This document shows, piece after piece, positions 35,295 to 47,100 of a DNA stretch of 64,000 bases; the stretch's first letter is position 1, and every line of letters starts with the position of its first letter. The stretch lies in assembly GCA_010405405.1 (NCBI GenBank), contig MU004237.1, positions 290,014 through 354,013 on the forward strand, in the 5' to 3' direction. The translations under genes were made by a program, and so were the position numbers. The notes below the pieces were generated by a model. It saw only the letters and a program-made list of their open reading frames with translations, had not been told where the DNA came from and made no database searches. The DNA comes from Microthyrium microscopicum. Taxonomy: Eukaryota; Ascomycota; Dothideomycetes; Microthyriales; Microthyriaceae.

Positions 35295-37121
35295 TCAACC
35301 GTTGCGCCAAAGCAATCCCCGACAGTTGCGAGCTCCGCAGTGACAAGGAACCCGGGTCTTAGTCGTGTTCCCTTGTGAAGCTTGCGAAGCAAATGGAGCA
35401 TCGTCACCCTGCGAGTCGGACTGCTCCTCTCCTTCAAGGTAGTCAAAGGTCAGCTCACTGCCGGCTGGAATGTCTTCCAAAGCGAAGAAGGCCGTGTTGT
35501 ATCGTAGATAGTCGTTCTTGTTGTACGAGACAGCATAGACGCCACAATTGGGATCGCAAGAGTGGTTCATGAAGCGAGTGATTCCGCCCATCTTTTCTCC
35601 GTCGACGACCAACATCTGCTCTTCGAGGTCCTTGTTCCCCAGCGCCCACTTGTCCAGGTCGAAGAGATAAGACGCTTTGTCGGCAGGGCCAGATTCTTGA
35701 CGGAGTTGGGCCTCGGCTACGGGAATGACTTCTCCCCAGTAGAGGTCGATGAATTGTCCTTTGATTAGATCTTGTTTGCACTTGAGACCCCAACCCCGAT
35801 TTGGAGTTTTGAATATGGTCATGGGAACCTGACGGCCTTTCTGGGTGACTCGAGTTTTGCAGCTAGGTCCACACTCGCAAAGCTCGTTGCATTCGATGAT
35901 GACATAACGACCTTCAAGATACTTCATTTGTAGCACCCAGAAGTCTGAATTGTTTGGCTTTTTGTAAGGGAACTTTCGGATGGGATGATCCTCGAGACAA
36001 TCACACTTGTTGACATATTCGCATCCCATATTGCGGCCCATTTGAGGTCGGCAAGAGCTACAGCCAACTTGCGTGTCCTGAAAATTGACAGCGTCTGTGG
36101 CTGGGTCGAGAAAGACGTAACTGTCCATTAGCTTGAAGCTAAGAGGTGGAGACGATGAATCCAGGTCGTTGACAATGCTATCAATGCCTCCAGGTTTCTG
36201 GCTGCAATAATGCGCCAGCTTCTTCTCAAACTCCGCACGTATAACGCGCTCGGCGAAAGCTACGGATACATCCGCGGCATGGGCTAGCATAGCTGTTGTA
36301 GGTAGAAGACTGCTGTCGATGCCATTTTCTGCAACCTGTAACAGTGAGTGAGCGAAGCATTACGTCGCAATGGGGAAAGAAGACTTACGGGTTGCACACT
36401 AATACGACGTTTGCTAATCGACAACCGGCAGTTGAAGGTATCTCGATTATCTAGGATTTGTGTCCTATTTGGAGGGCGGATGGTGTTGCTCAAAGAGCTG
36501 TCCTCCCGAAAGATCGGAGCAAGTCGTAGGGGAATCTCATGATTGGAAATAGGCGATTGTTTCCGTTTTAGCGTATTCTCATGAGGATGTCTAAGAAGGT
36601 TGATTAGCACATTAGAGTTAGGCCAAAGGTGAGAGATACAAACTGGGAGAGTCGTGTTGTAGAAAGACCATTATCTTGGATATAATTTTGCACGTGAAGA
36701 AGAGCATCTGAGCGCTTCAGGACAGCGAGCGAGTGCCAGGAATAGGGTGCAATTGATCGCGGCAAAGCAACATCGAGTTTCCATTTGACTAAAAACTCTC
36801 GACTTTCCTGAGCAGGCTTATATTAGCGCATAATTAATGTTTAGAATGTAAAGCAAACTCACTCGGTGACACACAATTACTTCGATCTAGATCTCCAAGA
36901 TTAGCATGAGTAAGCACGGATTAGGACATCAGGGGTAAGAGCAGAAACAAGCTTCAAGCAGAACGCTGCTTATAATTGCCTAAACCTGAGTCATTGAGGA
37001 AACTCACATCTTTTGATCGAATGTAGATATCTGTATTTTCGACCATGATCATAGCAGTGGTCTTAGAGGATATCTTTTGCTGGTCTTTGGATTCGTCAAA
37101 ACTAGAGACGAGCGGCGGCAT
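35295..37121 (-). CDS. clr4: SUV39/Clr4/DIM-5-type histone H3K9 methyltransferase with N-terminal chromodomain-like segment
   Basis: This enzyme methylates H3 lysine 9 and drives heterochromatin (and, in fungi with DIM-2, DNA methylation). Five exons: 37121..37008, 36886..36863 (24 nt), 36807..36644, 36590..36389, 36335..35295; 514 residues. Residues about 36-100 resemble a divergent chromodomain: IEVIVCHRESREFLVKWK and YSWHSLAVL. Pre-SET (about 255-320) has the nine-cysteine cluster GCSSCRPQMGRNMGC, NKCDC, CNELCECGPSCK. SET (about 335-455) has NRGWGLK, ITRFMNHSCDPNC and ELTFDYLEGEE. Post-SET is PCHCGARNCRGLLW. All catalytic and zinc ligands are present, so it should be active. Neurospora DIM-5 lacks a chromodomain, whereas fission yeast Clr4 has one. 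The chromodomain call is the weaker part. Confidence 0.92.
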
Positions 37122-37928
37122 GCCGCTTTATCTTTCTAACGCTAAATTGAAAAAGGATTATTAGCAAACGTAAGCACACGCCAAAATTAATCAATTCTTA
37201 CTAGAATTCCAAAGGAAAACAAGCGGCTTGTTCATACGCGCTGTCAGGTCAATGTTATTGTTATTTAGAAGTTAGGTATTTGCAAGCAGCGCTAGACTTC
37301 GAGTTTTTATATATAACACGTGACTCTGTGTAAAGCTTAGTAGTATATAAAACGCACGCTTATTAATCTTTATCTTTATACTTACTAAGCTCTAGAAAAG
37401 CATATAAAATAATAGATAGGTATTTACTTTAAATTCCTTATTTATTTATTTATAATTAGATAGACGTTTATACCGACTTCTGCCTCCTAAAAGCGCGTAT
37501 GTCCGCTTCAATTCAAAGAGTATTTATTTCTATAGCTTCTTATGTCTCTACGTTCTTTACAACTCTCTTTCTTAAAGGCGAAAAGAGAACGATCTTTTCC
37601 TGTCAATGAATTGCATATTTTCTTTGATTTATGCTTACCGCATCCTACCCAAGTAACTATATCAATTGACTATGTCGAATATTCTACGACCATGATACTC
37701 AATTCAAATAGGTATCCAAGGATTACATAAGCATCCCAGTTTGTGTAGTCGGCTCCTCATGCCGAAGTGAACAACGCGTTGAGGAGGCTGAAGCTAGTTT
37801 CATTAATCTCATAACATTCTTGTGCTTTTCGATAGCCAATGCTCTATATATCTTGCAGTATCTTTCAAGCATAATTAGACTCACAGTGCAGGCCTCCACG
37901 ATAACAGAAACATACCAGTCCCGATAAG
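37122..37928. other. A/T-rich intergenic block
   Basis: 37260-37520 is conspicuously A/T-rich with many TpA steps (tatataacac, tatataaaacg, tatttatttattt), unlike the flanking coding DNA. It contains no frame and no recognisable element. The pattern fits RIP-like decay or a simple promoter spacer; 37540-37900 is ordinary 5' flank of the next gene. Confidence 0.55.
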
Positions 37929-38724
37929 ATGTCAAAGGCCGCCATAACCACCCTGGTTCTAGGAACGATCACGTCCGTATACCTGTACAAGGACTATCAA
38001 ACCTACATGTCTATGGGCCCTGGAGGTATTCCTCACAATGCAGTCGGATGGGCAATCGCGTCGCTACTGAAGCCTGTCGCGTTTGGCAAGGACGTGTTAT
38101 CAACAAAGCTGTACGAAGCGTCTGAGGAGCCATCATTTTTACCGGAGAACTTTCCACCAAACCGGGAGGGTGTAAGACCAGCCATCGGTCCTCATCCAAT
38201 TCCACATCGCCAACTGGATCAGCTTCCTTCTGATGAGATCAAGGCGGCATTGATCCAGAAGTATGATTCTATTGGGCAAAAAGCCGAAAGCGCGAGCGCA
38301 GTATACATCTCCATGAGCCATTTAGAAAAACATACGACCGCTCTTTACACCAAGGCTTCGCAAAATACAGCTAGTGCTATGGCTCAGTCAGATGCTCTGG
38401 ACACCAAGGGAGAGTTTGCACATGTGCACTCGACCGGAGATCATTCGGTCCATGTCATCCTTTCCCCAACGGACTGTAAGTGAAAAATACTGATCAGAGT
38501 TATTCACCGCTAATATTTCCTCAGGCAAGAAGGTGATGGATGCCGGCTGGGGAGAGCGCCATACGTTCGATGGTTCTGCATTCGTTCGTGCGGCTTTAAA
38601 GAAGCCTCTGCCTATGACTTATTTGCTGATCTACGCACCCCGAACGGAGGAGGAAGTTGAGACTGTGAGCAAGATTTTAGAAGCAAGCGTGACCTATATG
38701 ACCGGGTGGAATGCTGAAAAGTGA
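37929..38724 (+). CDS. DUF5519 (luciferase-like domain) family protein with N-terminal membrane anchor
   Basis: Two exons, 37929..38475 and 38525..38724, 248 residues; the intron has gtaagt and tttcctcag and closes in phase 1. The N-terminus KAAITTLVLGTITSVYLYKDY is hydrophobic and likely an anchor or signal segment. The middle has PENFPPNREGVRPAIGPHPIPHRQL. The C-terminal part, GEFAHVHSTGDHSVHVILSPTDC followed by KKVMDAGWGERH and MTYLLIYAPRTEEEVETVSKIL, matches the pattern of fungal DUF5519 proteins, with the conserved histidines (HVH, HSVHV) and GWGERH. Biochemical function is unknown. The family name derives from a structural label and should not be read as light emission. Confidence 0.8.
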
Positions 38725-39114
38725 TCGGTCTGGCGCATGGAGTCTCTAGACTCCATAACTGAGCCGGATGTGTTAAGCGCATTGTGATCGTGATCATTCA
38801 AAGGGTTGCCTGCAATTCAAATATGCAATCCAAATGCTTTCAACGTGACTGTTGAGATGCTAGCATGGAGTTGAAAGAGAAATATGTCAAGGGCAGTAAC
38901 TGCTAATGGTAGGAGCTCCTAGTCACTGCTGAGCGCGTTAAATAATGTAACAAGCTTATGAGCTATTTTATACCGTTTTTAAGTCTCTTAGTAACAAATT
39001 CAAACAGCTTAGCGCGGTTAGCGCGTTTCATTATCTAGCGCGCATTTTATGACTTGACGTCGATTCCAGTAACAAGTTCCCTGGGAGCCATTCCCACCAG
39101 TGTTAAATCTCACC
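38725..39114. other. Short intergenic, A/T-rich with GCGC steps
   Basis: About 390 bp. 38930-39050 is A/T-rich with scattered AGCGCG motifs (gagcgcgtta, tagcgcggttagcgcg, tctagcgcgc). It serves as the promoter for CWF19. No gene. Confidence 0.5.
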
Positions 39115-41178
39115 ATGACGCTTGAAGACTTTGAAAAGAGCCTAGAAAAGCCTCGCGAGCACAAATCATCCCATCGAAAGCGCTCTCGCAGCCGCGACCG
39201 AGAACGCCGCCATCGCCATCACCACTCATCCCACCATCGAGATTCGCGCCGAAAAGACGATGATCACGAAAGTTCTCGACACCGACATAAACGAAGCAGA
39301 CACTCCGACGATGAACCTCCAAAGGAAACCTCTCATAAGTCAAAGCGACGGGAAGAACCTGTGGTGCAAGACGTGGAGGACGACTGGATCGAAAAAGAGC
39401 CTGCTCCCCCACCTGGCGATGAGGAGTTAGATGACATGCTGGAGCATGTAGCGGATGCAGATATGCAGCGATCTGCTTGGATGCAAACTCCCTCGTCAAT
39501 GGACGTCGAATACAAGGTACAGAAAAAGAAGGAAGACAAGTCTAAGTTCAAAAGATCCGCCGAAGATGAATACAAAGCAAAGCTTCATGAGAAAAAAACC
39601 CGGCATCAGTTGGAAGATCTAAATGACTCAGATAAGCCAGAGGCACCACTAGAACCGGAGAAGCGAGCAATCACGTATACATTCGGCGACACAGGGTCTT
39701 CTTGGCGGATGACTAAGTTGAAGAATGTCTACAGACAGGCAAAAGAAACTGGACGATCGGTTGACGAGGTCGCCTTGGACCGCTTTGGAGATATGCGGGA
39801 CTTCGACGATGCTAGAGAGGAAGAAAACGAACTCGACCGGCGGAAGATGTACGGTGAAGGCTATTCAGGCAAGGACAAACCCACAGGCGAGCTCTATGAA
39901 GAGCGAGTCAAGCTGAGCAAAGAGAAGGCTCTGAACACTGCGCAAGAAGAGCAACATGCATACGATATTAGTGCAAGAGTCGAACAGGTCCCAGACGAAG
40001 AACACGCCGCTCTGGATCAGACAGCCCTCAACAAACTAAAAGCTCAAATGATGAAAGCTAAACTCCGCAAAGACCCGAACGCTGCCAAACTCGAAGAACA
40101 GTATAACAAAGCCGCTGCCGCTGCCAGCAAGAAGCCTTCTGATGTCGTTGTTCTAAATGCTATGGAAAACCGCCTTCTCGCTGGCGGCCGTCGAGGGGAA
40201 GTCACCACCATCGACAACAAACGCGGCCGTGAGCGCCGTACCGTTGAAGAAAATCATGACATGACCATCGAAGACATGGTCCGACAGGAACGACGCACCA
40301 AGGGCCGCGGCGAAGGCTCTGCGCTCGCTGAACGGATCGCCAAGGACGGCAAATTTACAGATGACCTCGATTACCTCGATGAGAATGCCGAGAAGCTCGC
40401 TAAGCACGTCATGCGCTCCGACATCAATTTGCGCAATATGGCAATTGGCGACTTCCAAAAGCTATCACGTATCCTCGACGCATGTCCATTGTGTCACCAT
40501 GAAGACAAGGGCACTGGACCGACGGCACCAGTCATTGCACTGGGAACGCGAGCATATCTGACACTGCCGACAGAGCCAGAGTTAAGTGAAGGTGGAGCGG
40601 TCATTGTGCCATCAGCGCATCATGATAACCTACTGGACTGCGATGAGGATGAGTGGGAGGAGATCCGGAACTTCATGAAGTGCTTGATCCGCATGTATCA
40701 TGAACAAGGCCGCGAGGTCATCTTCTACGAGAATGCTGCTGCTCCGCATCGCAAACCACACGCTGCTATGGTTGCTGTGCCACTTCCTTACGCTTTGGGC
40801 GAGACGGCACCCGCTTTCTTTCGCGAAGCCATGTTATCATCCGATGAGGAGTGGAGTCAGCACAAGAAGGTTATTGATACTCTTGCGAAAGCTAAGGGTG
40901 GACTAGGCCGTGCTGCGTTCCGCAAAACCTTGGTCAAGGAGATGCCATATTTTCATGTTTGGTTTGAGCTGGATGGCGGGTTGGGGCATGTGGTAGAAGA
41001 TGCTGAGCGATGGCCACGCGGAGATCTGTTTGCTAGAGAAATCATTGGCGGTATGTTGGATGTCGATGCTGCTACGATCAAGAGACAGGGCAGATGGCAA
41101 AGACACGATAAGCGCGCGGACGGGTTCAAGAAGCGCTTCAAGAAGTTTGACTGGACAAGAGTGCTGAGTGAAGCCTGA
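39115..41178 (+). CDS. cwf19: Splicing factor Cwf19 (CWF19L2-like)
   Basis: A single exon of 687 residues. The frame is open from 39100, but the codon there is GTG, so ATG 39115 (MTLEDFEKSL) is used. Residues 5-90 are RS/RH-rich, as in spliceosome-associated proteins. A charged, coiled-coil-like middle follows with EKRAITYTFGDTGSSWRMTKL, the conserved Cwf19 N-terminal signature. The C-terminal HIT-like domains (CwfJ_C_1/C_2) occupy about 440-685: LDACPLCHHED, GTRAYLTLPTEPEL, IVPSAHHDNLLDCDEDEWEEI, PHRKPHAAMVAVPLP and PYFHVWFELDGGLGHVVED. Cwf19 is the relative of yeast Drn1/debranching cofactors and associates with the intron-lariat spliceosome. Recognition is firm. Confidence 0.93.
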   Translation: MTLEDFEKSLEKPREHKSSHRKRSRSRDRERRHRHHHSSHHRDSRRKDDDHESSRHRHKRSRHSDDEPPKETSHKSKRREEPVVQDVEDDWIEKEPAPPPGDEELDDMLEHVADADMQRSAWMQTPSSMDVEYKVQKKKEDKSKFKRSAEDEYKAKLHEKKTRHQLEDLNDSDKPEAPLEPEKRAITYTFGDTGSSWRMTKLKNVYRQAKETGRSVDEVALDRFGDMRDFDDAREEENELDRRKMYGEGYSGKDKPTGELYEERVKLSKEKALNTAQEEQHAYDISARVEQVPDEEHAALDQTALNKLKAQMMKAKLRKDPNAAKLEEQYNKAAAAASKKPSDVVVLNAMENRLLAGGRRGEVTTIDNKRGRERRTVEENHDMTIEDMVRQERRTKGRGEGSALAERIAKDGKFTDDLDYLDENAEKLAKHVMRSDINLRNMAIGDFQKLSRILDACPLCHHEDKGTGPTAPVIALGTRAYLTLPTEPELSEGGAVIVPSAHHDNLLDCDEDEWEEIRNFMKCLIRMYHEQGREVIFYENAAAPHRKPHAAMVAVPLPYALGETAPAFFREAMLSSDEEWSQHKKVIDTLAKAKGGLGRAAFRKTLVKEMPYFHVWFELDGGLGHVVEDAERWPRGDLFAREIIGGMLDVDAATIKRQGRWQRHDKRADGFKKRFKKFDWTRVLSEA

Positions 41179-41668
41179 GTTCTGATCTGACATGGCTCTC
41201 CGCGGGTTCATTCTTCTCAGTGCTGGATAGTCGAAGTCTGGAAGTTCAAGTCTCTAACAATAGGTCCTTTGGCACAATATATTGCAGGAGTAGAGCTCAG
41301 AACTGTAGAAAGCCATATTCCCTTTCTCTCACAAAATGGCTTTCAAACTCTATTATATTGGCTGTATTCTTCAAGCTTGACAAAAGCTTTTGTGAAGGTA
41401 TTTTGACATTGAGAAATCAATCCTTCTGCCTACGGCATCGAAGGATACAGTGTCAGGAAGGGGATCGGACTTTGTAGCCTGGAAGGATTCAGTCACCTCG
41501 ATCCTCAATTCCGTGGCCACTGGCCGGGTCAGCGCCCAAAATTATAATGCTACATAAAAGCAGCCGTCCCAAATCTTTCCATTTATAGTCATAACCTCAT
41601 ATCAATTTTGTAAAACAAGAATTGGTCGGTCACGACTACGATCCTCACAACCACAGACTGATATCAAG
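41179..41668. other. Intergenic: CWF19 3' flank
   Basis: About 490 bp with no frame above 85 codons and no repeat or domain. The last ~130 bp is the promoter and leader of the next gene. Confidence 0.5.
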
Positions 41669-42136
41669 ATGTCTACGCTGCAAATCATCACGTCTCCATT
41701 TCAATGTGACGCTCTCCCCCAATCCTCAGTACGGCAAGCGACTAACAGGTCTAGAACCTTTCTTACTGTGGACATAATATTTTGCTATTTGTGGGCCACT
41801 AGAAACCAACCCCAAAGTGAAAATTTGTTACCGCCAAAGATCATTGGTTTCTTTATACTCCAAGCACTTCTTGATTCGATAATCTCGGCTGGATGGCAGA
41901 ACGATGCGTTGGGTACTTGTCCATCGCTCATACCCTTCTGGTTCAAAATCATAACTACAGTACCGAGCTGGATTGGATGGATTGGCTCGTGAGTATTTCT
42001 TCTCCTTGCCCAATCTTGGACTGACGAGAAAAGGATTGTCATATTTCTTGTTATGCCTGTGTCTAAGGCTTGGTTCTTCATGAAAGGGCTGTTGTCCTGG
42101 GTTGTTGTGATAGGATATTCATTATGCCAGGCGTAG
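41669..42136 (+). CDS. Small multi-pass membrane protein, unrecognised (tandem copy 1)
   Basis: Two exons, 41669..41988 and 42034..42136, 140 residues; donor gtgagt, acceptor acgagaaaag, phase 2. There are about three hydrophobic segments: IIGFFILQALLDSIISAGW, FWFKIITTVPSWIGWIGSIV and SIVIFLVMP...WVVVIGYSL. No signal peptide, no catalytic motif. The 16 bp at the start, CTGATATCAAGATGTC, nearly match those of the gene 0.9 kb downstream (CTGATATCAAAATGTC), which suggests a tandem duplicate pair or a shared leader element. The short second exon and lack of recognisable homologues leave the 3' end open to revision. Confidence 0.55.
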
Positions 42137-42594
42137 ACTTGATCGTAAAGGACAATGGACTTATGGAGATGGTTGCATGTTGCATGGTCGTGTTCAATAC
42201 TCGCTGTTGGAGGAGACGATCACTTTGCGTGTTTGTTTGAGTCATAAAGATATGATGTCCAATTGCTTAGCTATTGCCTGCTTTTCGGCAATTGAAATAA
42301 TACTTACTATACCATTGACACGCCATGTGGCAATCACAGACAAAGACCAACACGTCTGGACCCAAACTACTGATACAGCATGTGAAGGAACTACTCGTGT
42401 TCAAAAGGAAACTTCACGAATTGCTCAGTTCTGTTGCTCTTTGTCGTTGATGAAGCCTTCAAAGTCCTGACACAATTTTAATGATATATCTGTCATTCCT
42501 TGACCAACTGTGACGACTTTAGAGCTCTTGAAATTGGAGGGAATCTCCATCGAGGAACCACACACATACAATAACTGTAACCGCTGATATCAAA
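42137..42594. other. Spacer between the two small membrane-protein genes
   Basis: A 97-codon frame at 42177..42470 starts just after the first gene's stop and has one hydrophobic stretch (CLAIACFSAIEIILTI), but no splice connection closes in phase with its neighbours. It could be the remnant of another copy. Not called. Confidence 0.35.
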
Positions 42595-43311
42595 ATGTCA
42601 AATCGCTGGCCTCCATTAAATTCAAATCCGGGAGCGCCGAGTGTTCCTGGATCAGCTTCAATTCAGCAACTCATGAGAGAGCAAAGGCTACGTGAAGACC
42701 TTAAAGCAGCCGCGCCATGGATATTCCTACTATTGATAGGAGGAATGCTCTGGCTTCAGGCACTATTGATCAAAACGCTATTTGATCTCTTCAAGTAAGC
42801 TTCTTGATATCACTACACGGTAGAGCAACAACTAACACGTGTAGTGCTTACATTGGGCTTGTGCTGTTGACAATCTTCTACGCATCTCGCTATTATACGC
42901 GTGAGATTCATGGACGCCCAGTCAATGAACGCCCAGATCGACCTCCATTCTTTAGTCGAACCATGATGTTGCAGTTGGCAATCGATTTTGCGATATACTC
43001 TTGGCCACCGGCTGTTCCTTCGACTTGTTCACCAATAATGATCGTTCATCTCAGCCTTGCAAAGCAATTCCTCGACTACATAGTTCCAATGTCAATGTAA
43101 GTCGTTCTCTGTCCGTGAAGCTGCCCTATCTAATAAATATAGCTGTTTGTGGCCATTACCCACCTTCGTTGACAAGCGTTGGGCTTGGTTCAAAATTGGA
43201 CTGTTCGGCATTTTCTACGCTGGCTGCGTGGCGTGTAGACTTCTAGTTATGTGGGCTTGGGTCAAGGATTTCGCGACTCGAAACTGGATAATGGGATACC
43301 TCTTTTCTTGA
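42595..43311 (+). CDS. Small multi-pass membrane protein, unrecognised (tandem copy 2)
   Basis: Three exons: 42595..42794, 42845..43096, 43143..43311; 206 residues, both introns with gtaag donors and phase 2. A Pro/Asn-rich N-tail (SNRWPPLNSNPGAPSVPG) precedes about four hydrophobic segments: WIFLLLIGGMLWLQALLI, AYIGLVLLTIFYASRYY, IMIVHLSLAKQFLDYIVPMSI and WFKIGLFGIFYAGCVACRLLVM. It ends KDFATRNWIMGYLFS. I recognise no family. Exons 2 and 3 are not visible as one frame; they emerge only after splicing, and the hydrophobic periodicity across the junctions supports the model. It shares the start-flanking sequence with the previous gene. Confidence 0.65.
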
Positions 43312-44198
43312 GAACGGCCAAAATGCTAGATCTTCCCTAGAACACTGCCATCGATCATAACTGTATGCTAGATCCAATTCCTATGGGGATGGTGAGTTCC
43401 CGAACTTCCCGTCGTATTAGTGCCAGACGAAAACGATATCTGCTTTTTGCCTTCCAGGGTGGTCACTGAAGAACATATTAGCGATGGATAGACATGGAAG
43501 TAAAAACAATATATCTGGCCACCAAAGATCCGCTTCCAGCTATAATGCTCCAGGTTTTAGTCTCAGCTTCGAGTACATCGCCATGTCGGACTTTGACGCT
43601 GTGAAATGAAAACTTATCGCGCATCAAACTTCAATCTCCGGCTACAATTATCGAATATGCTATACAGTTTATGGATCGCTGCCGAAGGAGCGACTGGGCA
43701 ACTCGAGCTTCCGCATGAAGTGAGATGTAAAATCATAACCAAATCGTTAAAGCTCACAGAAATTTCCACACCAGAAAAACATGCACAAGATCAGCGCGAA
43801 TGTATATGAATGACTTTGTCTGATACCCCTAACCTATTCAGCCAGGAGCTCAATTCCGTCTCAATTGTATACTCGCTAAACGAAAGAAAAATTCGTCCAT
43901 GTCCTCGCCTTCATCAGTCATCATCAAGCATTACACCTCCTCCCAGCACCCAAACTCCCAACACCCAGCCTTTTTGATGGCCAACGCCAAAACACAACAG
44001 ACTCCATTGTTACAGCTGGTAATATCCAGCATATCCAGATAAACTATTTTGAAAAAACGAATAAGACTATTGCGAAACGAGCTAGAAGGTTTTGCCAACA
44101 CCAAAACAGCAACAACATGCAAACCAGACTCGCCAAGAAACAAGACCATAGTTTAGCCCCTCAGATACCTACAGGGTACCGGGCGCGTCAATAGACGA
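43312..44198. other. Intergenic: 3' flanks of convergent genes
   Basis: About 0.9 kb between the small membrane-protein gene and the PKC1 3' end. Frames are below 75 codons; no repeats or domains seen. Confidence 0.5.
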
Positions 44199-47100
44199 CT
44201 AATCAAAGTCCCCCGAATAACTAAATCCTCTGAACTCTTCCTGCATGGCCTGACTCAACACACTCTGTACCGGCGTCAGCACGGGTGTGACACTGGTAAA
44301 CTCGCTATCGAAATTCGAAGTGTCCGTAGCATTTTGAATCGTCGGGATAAAAGGCGGCTGGATGCGCTTGTTGTACACGTCGTCCCAGTTGATGTTTCTA
44401 AAGAATGGCTGACTCATGACTTCTTGTGCGTCCGTTGGTCCAGCGCCTAGTCTGAGCTCCGGTTCGCGGATGAGGAGTTTTTGAAGGATGGAGACAGAGT
44501 CTCGGGCCATGGCGATGGGGTAGAGGGGTTCATCGGCGAGAATGGCGTCGTAAATTTCATCTTCGTCTTCACCGCGGAAGGGGGATTGCTGGAGCAGCAT
44601 TTGGTAGATTAGGACACCAAAAGCCCACCAGTCTACTGCGCGGCCGTATTTCTTATCCAGCAAAATCTGGACGGGTTAGTATAAAGTAGGAATATGCCGA
44701 GGGAAATAACTTACCTCTGGAGCCATAAACTCGGGAGTACCACAGAAGGTACTGGTGGTAGAACCATACCACATGTCCTCTTTACACAGACCGTAATCAG
44801 CAATCTTTATATGTCCATCCATCGTCAACAGAATATTGTCGAGCTTCAGATCGCGGTAAATGACACCATTTTCGTGGAAGTACTTCAGTGCCAAACACAC
44901 CTCCGCAGCGTAAAACTGTGCTCGCTTTGTGCCAAACGTTCCTCTTTGAATATGCAACATGAGATCACCACCACTGATGTACTCTGAGACAAAGTAAACT
45001 CTGGTTTCAGTCTGGAAGCATGCGTGAAGGTTGAGCAGGAATGGATGTCGATCCTTGTTGGCTATTAAGAACACTCGTTTCTCAGACCTGGTACTCTCGA
45101 CTTCATCATTTTCAATGATAAACTCCTTCTTAAGCACTTTGATAGCATATAGCTTTTTGGTTGCTTTCGTTTCCGCAAGCATGACTTTGCCGAAATTACC
45201 TTTTCCTAACACCGCGAGGAAATTGAAATGATCTAGACCAATACGTCGACCGGTTCCTTGAGCCATGGCGGATGGAGTGTCTCGTTGGGGTTGCTGCACT
45301 TGTGATTGAGCGGCGACAGCTTGTTGAGGTATTTCTTGAGGTTGTTGAATTTGAGGTAGCTGTGGCTGACCGTATGATTGCTGATGAGCAGCAGCTTGGG
45401 GTTGATATTGGCCAGGTTGTTGGGCCTGTTGAGCATATTGTGCTTGCTGCTGTTGCTGTTGATATTGCTGATATTGTTGCGCTTGCTGGCTCTGTTCGTA
45501 GCTTGCGTATGCTTGTGGGTTGTAGGCCGGTCTTGTATCTGGTGTCTGAGCTGGCTGTTGATATGGTGATTGAGTACCATACCCAGGCTGCCCTTGACTG
45601 CCCCCATAGTCAGATTGTGTCCTACCATACTGTGGATTTTTAGGCGGCGACGTTCCTGTTCGTCCAGCCAGGGCTGCAGCGGCAGCAGCAGCAGCAGGTG
45701 TTGACTCGGTGCGAGCACCTTGAGGGCGGCCAGGAGAAGGAGGGCCTTGACTTTGACCACTTTGATATGAGGCTCTAGCAGCATCCAAAGAAGCTTGAGA
45801 CGGTTGAGCATAATGTCCTATATTGAATTAGAATTTCTTTTAGTAGATGACATGATATGTGCATACCTGGAGGCCCTTGTGAATCTGATGGAGTTGGAGG
45901 AGTTGGCTTCTGTTGCAGTTGTTGCTGGCCAGGTCGAAGTCTTCTGTTAGTCATTGACACTGATCCAGTTCGCCGTCTGGTGTTTTGAATCTCGCTGAGA
46001 ATCATATTGGCCTTCTCCATAGACATGCCGCAGAAATCAGGAACGAAATGTGTACATGCCGCATGGCAAGTGAGAGCGCATTCTGTAGATTGTCAGCACT
46101 TTTCTCAGTACTCTCAGAAAATCAAACTTACCGCTACACTTTCTGCAGTTACTCTTTCCAAGAGGCAACATATATCCACAATGGCAACACCAATTTGCAC
46201 TAAGGTTGGCGAACGTATTCCAACGATGAGGAATCCGATGATTGATTTTACCCTCATCTGGATCCGTCTCTGCATTGGACTGTGTAATACACTTGGTGAC
46301 AACCTTTTTGTAACAATTCTTGTGGCACGTGAACTTGCAGTCCGCGCATTGCATACCAGCAGCGTTCTTGAGAAATTCGCCACAGAGAGCGCATCGCATG
46401 ACGCTGAAAAATTGTTGTTGAACAAACTTATGACCATACTGCTCATGGACTTCCTCCTTCTTCTGACGCACAGCGCCTTGACGGCCCAATCCCAGATCAA
46501 ATTGCTGCTTGTTGCGATTTTGCTTGTTAAAACTGATGGTAAGCTGGATTCTCCCTACAGGTTCAACGGCAAACCAAGCAGTAATGAACACTGGCCCAGC
46601 TGGCTGGTTGCTTGGAGGAGTTGGCCTAGGAGAAGGCGCACCTGGGCGACCTTGCTGATTTGGAGGAGGTTGAAATTGTATATCAGGACGGATTCCGGAG
46701 GCCTCCATTTGATTTGCAGACACCCACCCATTGCTGTTAAATTCGGATTCAATCTTCTTTCGTCGCATTTCCTCTACAATATCAGAGATTCTGATCCATA
46801 ACATTCCAATAGGCATGGCCTGTTCGCCGTTCCGATCGTATACGGTAAGTTCAATCTCATTGGCCTTGTCCACGTCAATATCATGGCTTTCCTGCTCCCA
46901 GCGACCATTTCGTGTGCCCTTGGTCCGAACTTTGAAATTGTCTTCAACTTTGACAATCACAAAGGTTTCCGGTCCTCGACTAAACCGACCGGTGGCGGCA
47001 TGGTCGACATCGGCGACTGCATGGATTTTGATAGAGAAGCGACCGGTTAAAGGTTTGCGCTGACTGGGAACGTTTACACTATCATCTGGATCAAAAATTA

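Noticed and set aside
36284-36610. Separate 108-codon minus-strand gene
   Set aside because: It is exon 4 plus a retained intron of the H3K9 methyltransferase gene; splice sites on both sides join it in phase.
46007-46801. 264-codon plus-strand open frame
   Set aside because: It is antisense to the C1/C2 region of PKC1, whose sense strand is certain; the translation has no protein-like motif.
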